Positions 10,251-20,097 of a DNA stretch of 64,000 nucleotides are shown here, piece after piece. The notes under the pieces were generated by a model. The model worked only from the letters and a program-made list of their open reading frames with translations, searched no databases and was not told the DNA's origin. This DNA is from Heliopora coerulea (taxonomy: Eukaryota; Cnidaria; Anthozoa; Scleralcyonacea; Helioporidae). Within the stretch, counting starts at the first letter, position 1; the number at the start of each line of letters is the position of its first letter. The position numbers and the translations under genes were made by a program. The stretch spans positions 16,981 to 80,980 of the forward strand of contig JASJOG010000634.1 of the NCBI GenBank assembly GCA_030142905.1, written 5' to 3'.

Positions 10251-10361
10251 GTCTTCGCTCGTTCGAATACACTAAGAATCTAAAACTTTATTTCAGTCTT
10301 CTACTTATATAAACTAATGCATCTCATTAACATGCAATTTGAATATATTATGGACATTACA
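10251..10361 (-). repeat. 5' LTR of the short-LTR element
   Basis: Direct repeat of 8388-8499. It is followed, on the minus strand, by pol-tail sequence instead of a primer-binding site and gag, so the internal region is deleted. Its inner edge forms a small hairpin (GAACGAG ... CTCGTTC). Confidence 0.65.
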
Positions 10362-10414
10362 CCTACTTGAATAATGTATTCCATATCACTAGACACTAGC
10401 AGTCATTTGTCAAA

Positions 10415-12391
10415 ATGGCGGATGCTGGAAACAATGACCCTGAACCTTCTTCAGGCTCTGAGTCTACTCCTTCTACTACTGCAAATCCTTCAATACCTGA
10501 AATACGTAGAGAAAGAGAAGTAGTTTCCCTGCTGGACCGGCTGAGATCGCCAGCTGCAAGTGAGTTGTGAAGAAAAAGAAAGCTTTCGATCAACTCCGTC
10601 AAGACGCCTGGAAATCGTCAATCGCAGACCAGTGTGTCAAGAAAGGCAAATGAGCCTATGAAACTTTCTGCAAGTCAAAGAGTGCAAGAGTTTAAAGAAG
10701 AATCTTTAATTGTTAGCCGGAATGGTGTATTGTTCTGCCAATCTTGCCGGGAAGAGTTATCCCTGAAGAAACAATATAGCCGTGCACGTGTCAAGCAAGA
10801 AGCACAAGGCCAACAAGGAGAAGATGGAAAAAACTACAAAGAAGGAAAGGCATATTGCTGATGCCATAGCTAAGTATGATGAGGTACACCACCCTAAAGG
10901 TGAGACACTTCCCACTAGCACAAGAGTTTTTAGAGTAAAAGTTGTGCAAGCATTTCTGAAGAGTGGAACACCATTAAATAGGATGAAATATTTCAGAGAT
11001 CTGTTTGAAGAAGCAGGCTTCCCTTTGACATCTTCTACCCACATGAGCCAATTGATCCCTTTTGTGTTGGAAGAGGAATATAAATCAATATCCAAAGAAA
11101 TACTGGGTAAGGAACTTTCTATCATATTTGATGGAACAACTCGAGATGGTGAAGCCCTAGCTGTTCTGACTCGTTTTGTGCAAGACTGGGAGGTGAAAGT
11201 TAGGCTTGTGAGGTTTGAACTTGTAAAAAGTTCAGTTAACGGAGACGAGTTAGCTCGCATTATAATTGAGGTACTCCATCGAAAGCTGAATGTTCCTCGA
11301 GGCTGCGTCTTAGCAGCAATGAGGGACAGAGCGCCAGTCAACACCAAGGCGTTACAAACGGTGTCTGTGTTGTACCCAGAAATGCTTGATGTTGGGTGCA
11401 TCTCCCATTTTCTAGACCGGGTGGGAACCAAATGCAACACTCCAGTTCTCAAGCAGTTCTTGACGACGTGGAATCTCATATTTACTACAAGTATGAAGGG
11501 AAGAAGAGTATGGAAAGAGGTATCCGGGAAAGCCATGCCACGGTACAGTGCGACAAGATGGTGGAGCTACTGGGAGTGTGCTAAAGTTGTGTTTGAGGAG
11601 TGGAGGCATATTACTACATTTTTAGAGAGCAACGAAGAGTTTGCTGACACATCAAGGCAACGACTTTCCCAGATTTTAATGCAGAATGCAGTACAGTTGA
11701 GAGTCGAGCTAGCATCGCTCATGGAACTGGAGAAGTTTGTTAAGGCAACCTACACTCTAGAGGGGGATGGTCACTTGATATTTATCGCCTTTCAGAAGCT
11801 TGAAGAGTTTCGAGCTCTTATTCACGCGCACAATTTCCCAGTTATCCTAGGTGTGGTTCAAGAATTGTTTCCTCTGAACATTGGCGACCAGCAATGATGG
11901 TACCAGTATGGCCTAAGGGAGTGTGTGACGCCTGCCTTTCAGTATTTTCTGAACACTTTGGCGAATGACTTGGTAGTCTTCCGCACTATGAAAGTATTCC
12001 GTGCTGCACAGCTTTTCAGTCCACGAGCAGTCAAGGTATCTCGACCCACAGCTGCCGACCTCTCAAGGATCAGAGATGTGCCGTGTTTGAACACCAATGA
12101 TGTAATTTAGTCACTAAAAGATGAGCTCCCCACTTACCTTGTCAAAGCTGCGGAGATTAATGATGCCTTTGATATCCTTTCTGACTCCATCCGGTGGAGT
12201 CAGAAAGATACGTCTCCCCTGACCTCCCATCATGGTCTTCCGCAGTACAGAAAGTGGTACTGGTACAGCCATCATCTGCAGCAGCGGAGAGGATCTTTTC
12301 ACTACTCGTGACCATGTTTGGAGACCAGCAGCATGATGCCTTGGAGGACTATGTAGAGGCTGCTTTTATGCTTCGAGTTAACGCTCGTTAG
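10415..12391 (+). pseudogene. hAT-like transposase gene with BED-type finger, broken
   Basis: The start is the ATG in ATGGCGG at 10415. The frame is open to a TGA at 10568-10570 and continues beyond it in the same frame; CGA to TGA would be a simple CpG transition. A BED-like zinc finger (CQSC, then HVSSKKH) spans about 10735-10800 across a frameshift. The largest intact part, 10782-11897 (371 codons), includes LSIIFDGTTRDGEALAV and RYSATRWWSYWE, as in hAT catalytic domains. Further shifts follow to 12391. The last frame has PSSAAAERIFSLL (near 12268-12305), the hAT C-terminal dimerisation motif. No terminal inverted repeats were found by eye. Confidence 0.75.
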
Positions 12392-13047
12392 TGCCTTGTA
12401 TGGTATGATTGGTTTGTATAGTTGTATCAGCTTAACGACTGCTTTATGACCATGGTTGATATTTGTCTAAACATAGAAACTTTGTCACCTATGGAGCAAC
12501 AAGAGTTTTATTTTTTTTACGCCAATTTACGGTCACATAGTTCAAAGTCGGTATAGGATGTTTCCGCCTTTTGTTAAGTTTTCAGTCTCAGAGGTTACTT
12601 CAGGTTGCATTTTATTCTCTTAAAGTAGAGCGGATATTTGTATTAATAGGAAGGTTACTCTGTCATAGTCGTAGTCGTCATAGACATCATAGACATACCA
12701 ACTGTTTGACCCATTAGTGAGAAAACATTAAACTTTGCATCCATGTTGTTTTGAAAGTTGCTTTATTTCCATAATACTAGTGCAGACAATCTCTGACATA
12801 CTTTTCAGCTCCCGCTGGGGAAAATTTTGGCCTAAGGGATTCAAAATCGGTTTATTTTTAAAACAAAAATACGAGATATTTCGAGATATTTAAAGGATTT
12901 TTCGAGATATTTAGAACATTTTTGGGGATATTTAGACATTTTTTTGAGAATTTCCGGAAAGATATTTAGGCGATTTTACGTGATATTTGTGTCAAGGCCA
13001 AGGTCAGCAACACAGAATCATGTGTCCAATGCTTTTGCTGTATTTCC
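12392..13047. other. Intergenic, with degenerate GAGATATTT repeats
   Basis: AT-rich DNA without a credible gene. Between about 12850 and 12990 the unit (C)GAGATATTT recurs several times with drift and variable spacing. The end of this interval may be the 5' untranslated region of the next gene. Confidence 0.4.
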
Positions 13048-14208
13048 ATGCAAAGTATGATGGTCAGCAAGGAAATTCTCCGACCTCTGAGGGTAATTTG
13101 CCAAGTTCTTTTCCAACGAAGACTTTTGTGGAGAAAAATTTCGATTTTGTCCGCATCTTTAATTATTATGGTGTCCTTGGGTATTTGGCTGACTGGTAAT
13201 TCTTATTTATTTTATTATCTTCTGCCCGAAGACAGAGGTTGGCTTCCAAAGATTGACAAACAGGAAACCGCGTGTAAGCCATTAATTCGGGCTGCTCGAA
13301 TGATTTTGGACGGAGAAGAGATACCTTTGCCATTCAGTGGCAAAGAAACACTTTGGCCATTTAAGAATCGAGTCTCGAAGTCTCTCCTCTTGAATACCCT
13401 GAAATACGGAAACGATAGTGAAAGCTCCGAGGAAACGATACGCAAGTTTAAGCACTACAATATTAGTGCTAGGGAGATTGAAGTCCGAAAAATATTCATT
13501 GCATTTGGACATGACTGCTGTCTTTATGCCAAACGCCGTGCTTTGAACAAGGCAAGGACAGTCGGCGGTTTTGACTATGTTCATTCCTTCAATATGTACT
13601 CACTTCCGTTCAAATTTTGCAGGACTCACTCTAAAGTTATCCGAAGCGAACGTGGCGCTGGATATTGGCTGTGGAAGCCTTACATTCTATTGAAAACCTT
13701 GATCGAAAATATGGTTGAGGGAGACTTGGTGATGTACCAAGACGCCGGAGCGTATCTCATCAAGTCTGCTGCGCCACTTCTGAAATTATGCCAAGAGTCA
13801 GAACATGGTATTATATTTAATTTGGATAAAACTGAAGATGATTACACAAAAAAAGACGCTTCAATTCTAATGGATATGAATTTTCCAGAAGCTGGACAAT
13901 CTTACCAGCGTCTTGCTTCGTTTGTTATCGTGAGGAAGACCTGTTCTTCGGTTCAGTTTGTCATGGAGTGGTTAGCTTACCTCTCTGACAGACGGATTGC
14001 TTCTGATGATGCGAACACTATGGGAACGCCAAATGTTAAATCGTTCAGAGGTCACCGTCATGACCAATCTGTGCTATCATTGTTGTCCAAGAAGTGGGGA
14101 ATACCAGCTCTAAGGGATCCCAGCCAATTTGGTAACGAACAGACACACATATATTACTCATCTAGCCCATACGAGCAGCTAATTGTACATGACAGGTTCA
14201 AGAATTAG
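13048..14208 (+). CDS. Putative type II membrane glycosyltransferase-like protein
   Basis: An uninterrupted 386-codon frame with no introns, in contrast to the broken frames around it. A hydrophobic segment at about residues 31-58 (ILSASLIIMVSLGIWL), after a basic N-terminus, fits a signal anchor with a lumenal catalytic domain. Conserved-looking blocks are GAGYWLWKPYILLKTL and GDLVMYQDAGAYL, where YQDAG stands where sugar-nucleotide-dependent transferases have a DxD-like motif, and RGHRHDQSVLSLL near the C-terminus. This suggests a Golgi glycosyltransferase of uncertain family; donor and acceptor are unknown. The start is the first ATG of the frame. Another ATG follows four codons later, and a splice acceptor-like AAAG just upstream leaves room for a 5' exon. 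It looks like a functional host gene. Confidence 0.6.
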   Translation: MQSMMVSKEILRPLRVICQVLFQRRLLWRKISILSASLIIMVSLGIWLTGNSYLFYYLLPEDRGWLPKIDKQETACKPLIRAARMILDGEEIPLPFSGKETLWPFKNRVSKSLLLNTLKYGNDSESSEETIRKFKHYNISAREIEVRKIFIAFGHDCCLYAKRRALNKARTVGGFDYVHSFNMYSLPFKFCRTHSKVIRSERGAGYWLWKPYILLKTLIENMVEGDLVMYQDAGAYLIKSAAPLLKLCQESEHGIIFNLDKTEDDYTKKDASILMDMNFPEAGQSYQRLASFVIVRKTCSSVQFVMEWLAYLSDRRIASDDANTMGTPNVKSFRGHRHDQSVLSLLSKKWGIPALRDPSQFGNEQTHIYYSSSPYEQLIVHDRFKN

Positions 14209-14498
14209 TGTAGCCATAAGCAAATGCAATTGTTGGTTTGCATATGAAACTATGATAATGTTGTTGAAATTTACTCCTTAGTGTACTGAATACTTTGATG
14301 AATGGTGCAAGTATGGTCAATGTAATAGTCCGATAAGGTTTGTTCCTCATCTTACTTCTTTTACTGAGTACCTCCAATTTCCACTTTTCAGGTTCCACAT
14401 GGGTAAATTTCACACCTCTTGACGTGGTGTTTCCTTCAAGAAACACTTTCATTACCCATAGTTACGCTGTTTATTAGAGTTAAATATCCACATTTTAT

Positions 14499-14837
14499 AT
14501 GTCTGACAGCTCCAAACTCGTTATCACTTTGAAACTTTCCTGGGGCCGCCAGGATAACACCAGACCCTCTTCTGAAAGAGACCCTCTTCTGCAAGGGCAA
14601 GGAGAAGTGAGACAAGGGAAGAAAGGAGTAAAGAGCATCAAAGGGGCTTATAAGACTACAAAGAAACTCACATACAAAATTGTCACCCCTAAATTTCCAT
14701 CATGCGTTAAACAATTGCTGGCAAATCATGAAAAGGTTCAACTCAAACAAAATCAGTTTACAAACTTCACCCTATCCCATGTCATCAAACCCAAAAAACC
14801 ACTGGTTAAAAAAATTAAATCATTTATGCAGAATTAG
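14499..14837 (+). CDS. Small basic ORF, unknown
   Basis: 112 codons from ATG to TAG, rich in Lys and Gln, with no motif I recognise. It is open in a region that otherwise lacks long frames, but there is no splice signal, homologue or domain to support it. It could be a terminal exon, a random frame, or a transposon remnant. Confidence 0.15.
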   Translation: MSDSSKLVITLKLSWGRQDNTRPSSERDPLLQGQGEVRQGKKGVKSIKGAYKTTKKLTYKIVTPKFPSCVKQLLANHEKVQLKQNQFTNFTLSHVIKPKKPLVKKIKSFMQN

Positions 14838-15628
14838 TTTATTATCTCATTAGCACATAATAACAATGACTTTATCATATGCTGCAGCTATCTCTTACCT
14901 TTTATCTCATTGCAACAAATTGACATCAAGAAATTCAAGATATTGCACAGTAAGTCTGAAAAGAAAATTGTATTACAAGTTCTTTACTTATTACTATCAA
15001 AATGATAGACTAACAGATTCCATACTCTACTGAATGTAACTGTCTTAAATTACAGTAGCCAGAATAAAATACAAAATGCCTTCTCAGGCATCATAAAAGC
15101 TTTTCATATTAATTTTTTGTCCACTTGGCTGGTTTGAACAAAATCACCTGGTGTTAAGTTGAAAAATAGAAAATGCTACCTTACATTAGTTTATTATTTA
15201 GATGACAGAATCATGATATTATAAAGACATAAGCACTTCTCACTGCAGAAAAACATATTTTTTCTCCCTTAATATTATCATTTAATAACAATATTTTCAA
15301 TATGCCAAGTAGAACACATTTACATACAGATGTGCAGTACATTTGTATGTATACTAAAGAGTTTGGACAATCTTAACACTCTTCATATAAACATAGCTAG
15401 AAAAATTGGAAATTAACCTCAAAGCAAGCCATATGAATTATGTACAATGTCAGGTGACATGTACATCTGACTGTTAATTGTTAGGAAGCAATAAAAGTTA
15501 TTAAGTAAACTTATTTGCTGATTTTTATGATATAGTGAAAGCATTGTTAATTATGGACAGACTGTCCATAGTTGTTTTCCCAGTTCAGTAAAAAGGCTAT
15601 CAGTTGACAAACTTTTCACTAAAGGGGC
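14838..15628. other. AT-rich intergenic DNA, nothing recognised
   Basis: No open frame above about 60 codons and no inverted or tandem repeat evident by eye. Confidence 0.4.
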
Positions 15629-16054
15629 TATTATACTATGCAAGTTGTCTTGCAGATGGTGTCACTACAGCTGAATCCATTGTGTTGCAGTTGTAGCATA
15701 AAGAGGTGTTAAGTTAAAGTAAGAAATATTCAGTGTAACTTAAGTTACCATGGAAACATATCCAGTTAGGACTAAGACTGAACCCAATATTTATTTTCAT
15801 TAACTGATCATGACTACCATTGCAAGACAAGTTGCATGAAAACTTTTACACTGTAAAACACCTCAAAATTTTGTTGCAGTATTGCTACGAGCATTGCAAA
15901 AAGTAGAACTTGGTTCAACTTTGTGCAACAATTGCACAATGTTGTGAGATTTGGTGATTGCTGACTGTGTGTCATGATGCAATTTCTACTGCAACTTGTC
16001 TCAAGAAAATTACAAGAAAAGTTGTGAGACAAGTTGTAGGACACTTGCATAGTT
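15629..16054. repeat. Candidate MITE with repeated GACAAGTTG inverted motifs
   Basis: The ends share ACTATGCAAGT in inverted orientation (near 15635 and 16045). Inside, forms of GCAACTTGTCT and its complement recur at about 15645, 15825, 15985 and 16025, so the stretch can fold on itself. It has no coding potential. Boundaries and target duplication are uncertain. Confidence 0.4.
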
Positions 16055-16508
16055 GAAGTACGTAATCCATGACCTGTGGGGAACACAAGAAGAAACCCAC
16101 ACTTTCACAATAATCACTAGTTTATATTATTTATTCTCGATCACAAAGACATTCATCACAATATCACAACCACAGAGCACATGCACAACTCACAGTGTCA
16201 AAATTATATTACAGATCACATTACCTACCTATACACTTCCGCTTTGAGCTTATTGGCTCTAACAAAATTAATCCCGTTAAACCTAACAGTTTCTGACAGA
16301 CCATGATTTTTGCTTTATGACATGTCAGTCGTCAGCAACAGTCTCTCGTTCTAGCTCAGGGCTACTCTAACACAGATGTGGACAATATTTCATTTTTGTA
16401 TTGAATGATATTAGCTTTTGGAAAGAAAAAAATTAACACTAATCTTACTAGCAGGAAGTAAGTAAAAGTAAATGGGCAAATGACACAAGAAAGACTGTGA
16501 GGTCTTAC

Positions 16509-16817
16509 AGGTAATCCCTCCTTGCTGCATGGTGCACACACATCCTTCCACTGTTATCAACGTCATAAAGGACTTGCTCCAAACGAAAGTAGTTGGAAAA
16601 TTCTACCCCAGTTACCAGATTGACAAGCATAATGTAGAGCAGTTTCGCAGTAATTGTTTCGGACGGTTACATCTGCCCCATTTAAAAGTAATGTCCGCAC
16701 TTTATCTAGGCTACCCAGGGCAGCGCGATGAAGGTCTGAGAGTCCGTGCCATACAGAGCTTTCATTAACATCATTCCGACCAGGTTTTGGCTCATCAATA
16801 ATCAGTTCTGAGGACAT
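16509..16817 (-). CDS. First coding exon of an ankyrin-repeat protein
   Basis: The minus strand encodes MSSELIIDEPKP, then ankyrin-repeat sequence: SDLHRAALGSLDKVRTLLLNGADV, TALHYACQSGN and, after a one-base slip near 16575, a further repeat with DNSGRMCVHHAARRDYL. Ankyrin repeats bind partner proteins. The chosen start is the ATG at 16817-16815; an ATG 13 codons upstream (16856) is in frame. The exon ends at a GTAAGA donor (16508-16503). The next exon would lie below 16500, where I could not identify one. The slip may be an assembly indel or a sign that this copy is not functional. Confidence 0.6.
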
Positions 16818-17035
16818 TGTTTTGCAATACAGCCACAAATCATGTCCGGGGACCACGAACCTAGAACGAGAGCCTGCAATACAGCGCGGTTGTTTGCATC
16901 AAATATATGCGCGTAAATCTGAGTCGTTAGAAAATGGCGGTTAGTTCGAAACTCTGAAAGCGGTACTCAACAACTCTGCTCTTTTAGGCTCGTGATATCA
17001 ATCATTTTTCGCCACGTTTTTTGGTTTTGTTGCAG
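16818..17035. promoter_or_regulatory. Putative bidirectional promoter region
   Basis: About 220 bp separate the start of the minus-strand ankyrin exon from a plus-strand first coding exon. The stretch has more CpG than its surroundings (GCGCGG, GCGCG) and no clear TATA box. Promoter function is inferred only from the head-to-head layout. Confidence 0.35.
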
Positions 17036-17037
17036 CA

Positions 17038-19471
17038 ATGAATATCAATGACGAAAATAGGTATGTTTTTGCGTAATACATGTGACACCAGTGTTTGTTT
17101 TAGTGCTTAAGAATGGCAACTGAAAACATGTTGCTTCAACGTGCTGACATTCATTTTGATACTGTGCACTACAACTGACTCCTGCTTTCACGGCCATTTA
17201 GAATTTTACTCAAATTAACGCAAGATAATTTGCTGTATCTGATTGTGATCGTCAGTTTTCTTGTAAGGGAGGCCAGTCATCGGCAGCTAATCGTTGCAGA
17301 GTGCACGTAAATGTTGCCAATCGAAGAATATTTTTGAAAAGGTGTCTGGTCAACTCGGCCCAACCAACTCGGCCCAGTATTGTGGCTATTCAAATACCGT
17401 CACTGAAATGGATTTCAATGCACTATTGACGTTTTGACGGCTAATTGATGGGTCATATAGCACTTTTATTTTTACCATATGATCGTAAAAGCGCTAATGC
17501 CAATATACATTTCAAGTGAACATTTGCATTCATGTCAATAATCATTTCACTTAAAGTGATGGACTTGGACATTGAGCTTGTATTCACGAACAACTTCATC
17601 AATTACATGAGAAGGAAACAGATTGTGTTTCAGTGGAAAATAAGTTGTTTGAGGTCTTGTTGGAAACCAGTTTGTGTGTTGTTTTCTTTTTTTGTGTAAT
17701 ATATCAAGTAATGTTTTAGCTAGACCATCTTGTAATTTACAAGAGAGAAACTTAAATAATTCAGGAAGAGACCTGCATAGGTTTTTTTTGTGAAAGACTG
17801 ACGTGGTACAATAGTTCAAAGATTTAGTGACTATTTTTAAATTAGTCAAATATCAAATATCAGCTCTTACTCAACTGGGCTGAGTTGATAAGTGAGCCAA
17901 GTCAACTGACATTCCATTCTACCTTGATGATAATTCACTTAATATTTAAGCAAGCTGGCCCTGTGCACCAGGATGCATTTCATTTATGTACACTGACATG
18001 GTGAGTTTTACCAGAGTGGCATATCCCAGGATCCCTGAATTGCACACAGGCCAAAGTAAGAAGTTTAAAAGGGTGGCGATGCAGACACAGTAAATGAAGT
18101 ACTTCAATTTTTACCACCATGAAGCAAACTACACTTATTGAATTTCTGATTAGGTGGTTTATAAATGTTTTTCTTTAAAAATACAGTCTGAAGTGCTGAT
18201 GCTGTTGTGAAAATTTGGAAATGTTCTTTGCTACATCTCATGTGGAGGCAGCATGGCACAGATTTAGGGGTGACAAGAAATTGTTTTGAAAGAGAAATCG
18301 TGTAAGTCCACATTTTTACTGAGGTCCATGCTGATAAAAGATAACAATAGCAAAGAACAGTTGGTGCTATTCCTACTTGTCCTGTCAAACATGTGATATA
18401 CACTGTATTTAATGTTGTGATTAACAAATAGGAAATTATGTGAGTGTCTCTGTGCTATGATGTGATCATGAATGATGTTACTGAATTTCAACTGGAAAAA
18501 TGGTTGGTGGAAACATGAGGCATAGCTTAGTATTTTCAGATGTTTTTCTAGTTGAAATGGCTTTGTGAATGTTTCTGTTGAAAGATATTTTCTATATATT
18601 TTATAAAATAACCATGGTTTTTTTTGAGTTTTTGTGACATCCATGTCTAATACAAAATGAAAATAATATGAGCATACATCTGTACCCTGAGAGGAAATGA
18701 AGCTCATCCAATCAGAGCATGTGTTGAATGTGTATTATTTAATAATTATTGCTGATCATGTCGCTATTGATATATCTACCCTTAGTTTATAGTAAATAAA
18801 CCTTTCTGTGCTTAATAATAAAACAGTCACAGTAACTGTATGTTATTACTGTGTAAATGTGACAACAGTGTTCTAGGTAGGCCAGAATGAAAGGGCACTC
18901 TGCCCTTCAATTTTCAAGAACAACCTTTCTTTTTCTCTGAGTGCCCTGAGATTTTCTATCTCACTCTCTCATTTTTCTTGTCATTATTGTACAGTCAATG
19001 ATGAGGTAAATGTACTGTTTTAGGGTTATGTATTGCAAGGAGTCAATCAAGTCTCTTGTTTAGGTTTCTGAAACATGTATGTTTGTCAGAAGTACTCCAA
19101 TGAAAACATCAATTGTAAGCTACTATCACAAATTTGGTACTTCTGGGGTCTTTTTTGACAGTATGGCACCTTTGAAAATAAAATTTGATAAGTTGGCTAA
19201 ATGTTATTGCTTTGTCAAAGCTCTCCAGCTAAGAAATTATCACAACAGTTGGCATTGCCTTGCTGTACAAGCTATATATACAAATTTCCTCCCCTTGTCA
19301 TTTTTTCAACCTCACTAGAACACTGAACAAGAAAAATTATGGAGTAGTAAAATATCATTTTTCTCCAATACTTTTTATTTCAACATAGGTATGTGATAAA
19401 TCACCCAAAAGACCAGCTTGAAGGGAATCCTGATAGAAGGTGGAGGAAAAAAGGAAAAAAGAAGGTCTTTG
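17038..19471 (+). CDS. Two spliced exons of an unknown plus-strand gene
   Basis: Exon 17036-17060 follows a good acceptor (TTTTGTTGCAG), begins with ATG at 17038 (MNINDEN) and ends AG before GTATGT. Exon 19389-19471 follows TTTCAACATAG and ends before GTAAGG. Joining them keeps the frame open and gives a basic segment (HPKDQLEGNPDRRWRKKGKK). The 2.3-kb intron between contains no credible gene. No following exon in phase could be fixed; stretches near 19790 and 23065 were considered but do not fit cleanly. The protein is not recognised. Confidence 0.45.
17061..19388. other. Intronic or intergenic AT-rich DNA
   Basis: Holds short minus-strand frames (17547-17849, 18104-18427, 18264-18707) without recognisable motifs, plus a repeated phrase containing AACTCGGCCCA near 17355-17380. 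I see no gene here. Confidence 0.4.
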
Positions 19472-20097
19472 GTAAGGACAATTTCATGTACTTTTCACTG
19501 ATATCATTTCAATGACAATAGTACAGTACAGTACATTCAATGTAAAGGGATGAAAGTTTCTCAAGTCAAAGATAGCAGTGTGAAAATAAATAAAAATAAT
19601 ATATAAAATATATAATTTTGTCATTTCCTTTCTCCCCTGAGAGTTTATTATGTTCAAAGGTTTGAACATTGCACACTAAAAATCAATTTTTATGGTATGT
19701 ACACAGTATGGATTGGTATATTATTTACAATGGCCTGTTTAAATTTTTTAACTAAGACATAATTTAGTTACTTAAATATAGATTTTAAAGATGACAAAAT
19801 CTCCTTTATGTGGATTAGCTTTAGATGACATTGATCTAAACACACAGGTATGGAGTTTTTGTAGCATGTTATGGTATCTACTAAGTATGGGAATTGTTCT
19901 TCTAATTAGGTTAAAAGCAGTTACTGCATATTATATAAAAATTTCAAAAGGTTCTACAATTAAAAAGTTTAAAAATGTATAATATAATATAATTGAAACA
20001 TAGCAATTACACTCTGTAACTTTGAAAAAAAATTCATAAAAATTTAGGGAAATTATGTGGTCATTAGTGATAGAATTAAGACAAGGGCAATTCCATG

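Larger units (their letters stand above)
8388..10361 (-). mobile_element. Short-LTR, Copia-like retroelement remnant, split by Tc1
   Basis: Two direct repeats of about 111 bp (8388-8499 and 10251-10361) are nearly identical and start with TGTAATG when read on the minus strand. A purine run (minus-strand GAAAAAGGGGAGAAA, about 8500-8515) sits directly before the lower copy, as a polypurine tract would before a 3' LTR. Between the repeats is a short stretch coding on the minus strand for a basic pol-like tail. Removing the Tc1 insertion leaves only about 340 bp of internal DNA, so the element is internally deleted or TRIM-like. Copia versus another LTR family is a guess from the short LTR. Confidence 0.6.

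Noticed and set aside
10251..10361. Link between LTR start TGTAATGTCCA and the motif TGTAATGTCCACAAC at 20-21.5 kb
   Set aside because: Only about 11 bases are shared, with no further similarity around them; probably coincidence.
10757..11536. 259-codon minus-strand frame opposite the hAT gene
   Set aside because: Shadow of the 371-codon plus-strand transposase frame, which has the hAT motifs.
18264..18707. 147-codon minus-strand frame
   Set aside because: Composition rich in Ser, Phe and His without domains or splice signals; probably chance in AT-rich DNA.
19791..19982. Candidate third exon MTKSPLCGLALDDIDLNTQ before GTATGG
   Set aside because: Attractive splice ends, but its open frame does not fit the phase left by the exon at 19389-19471, nor that needed at 20595.
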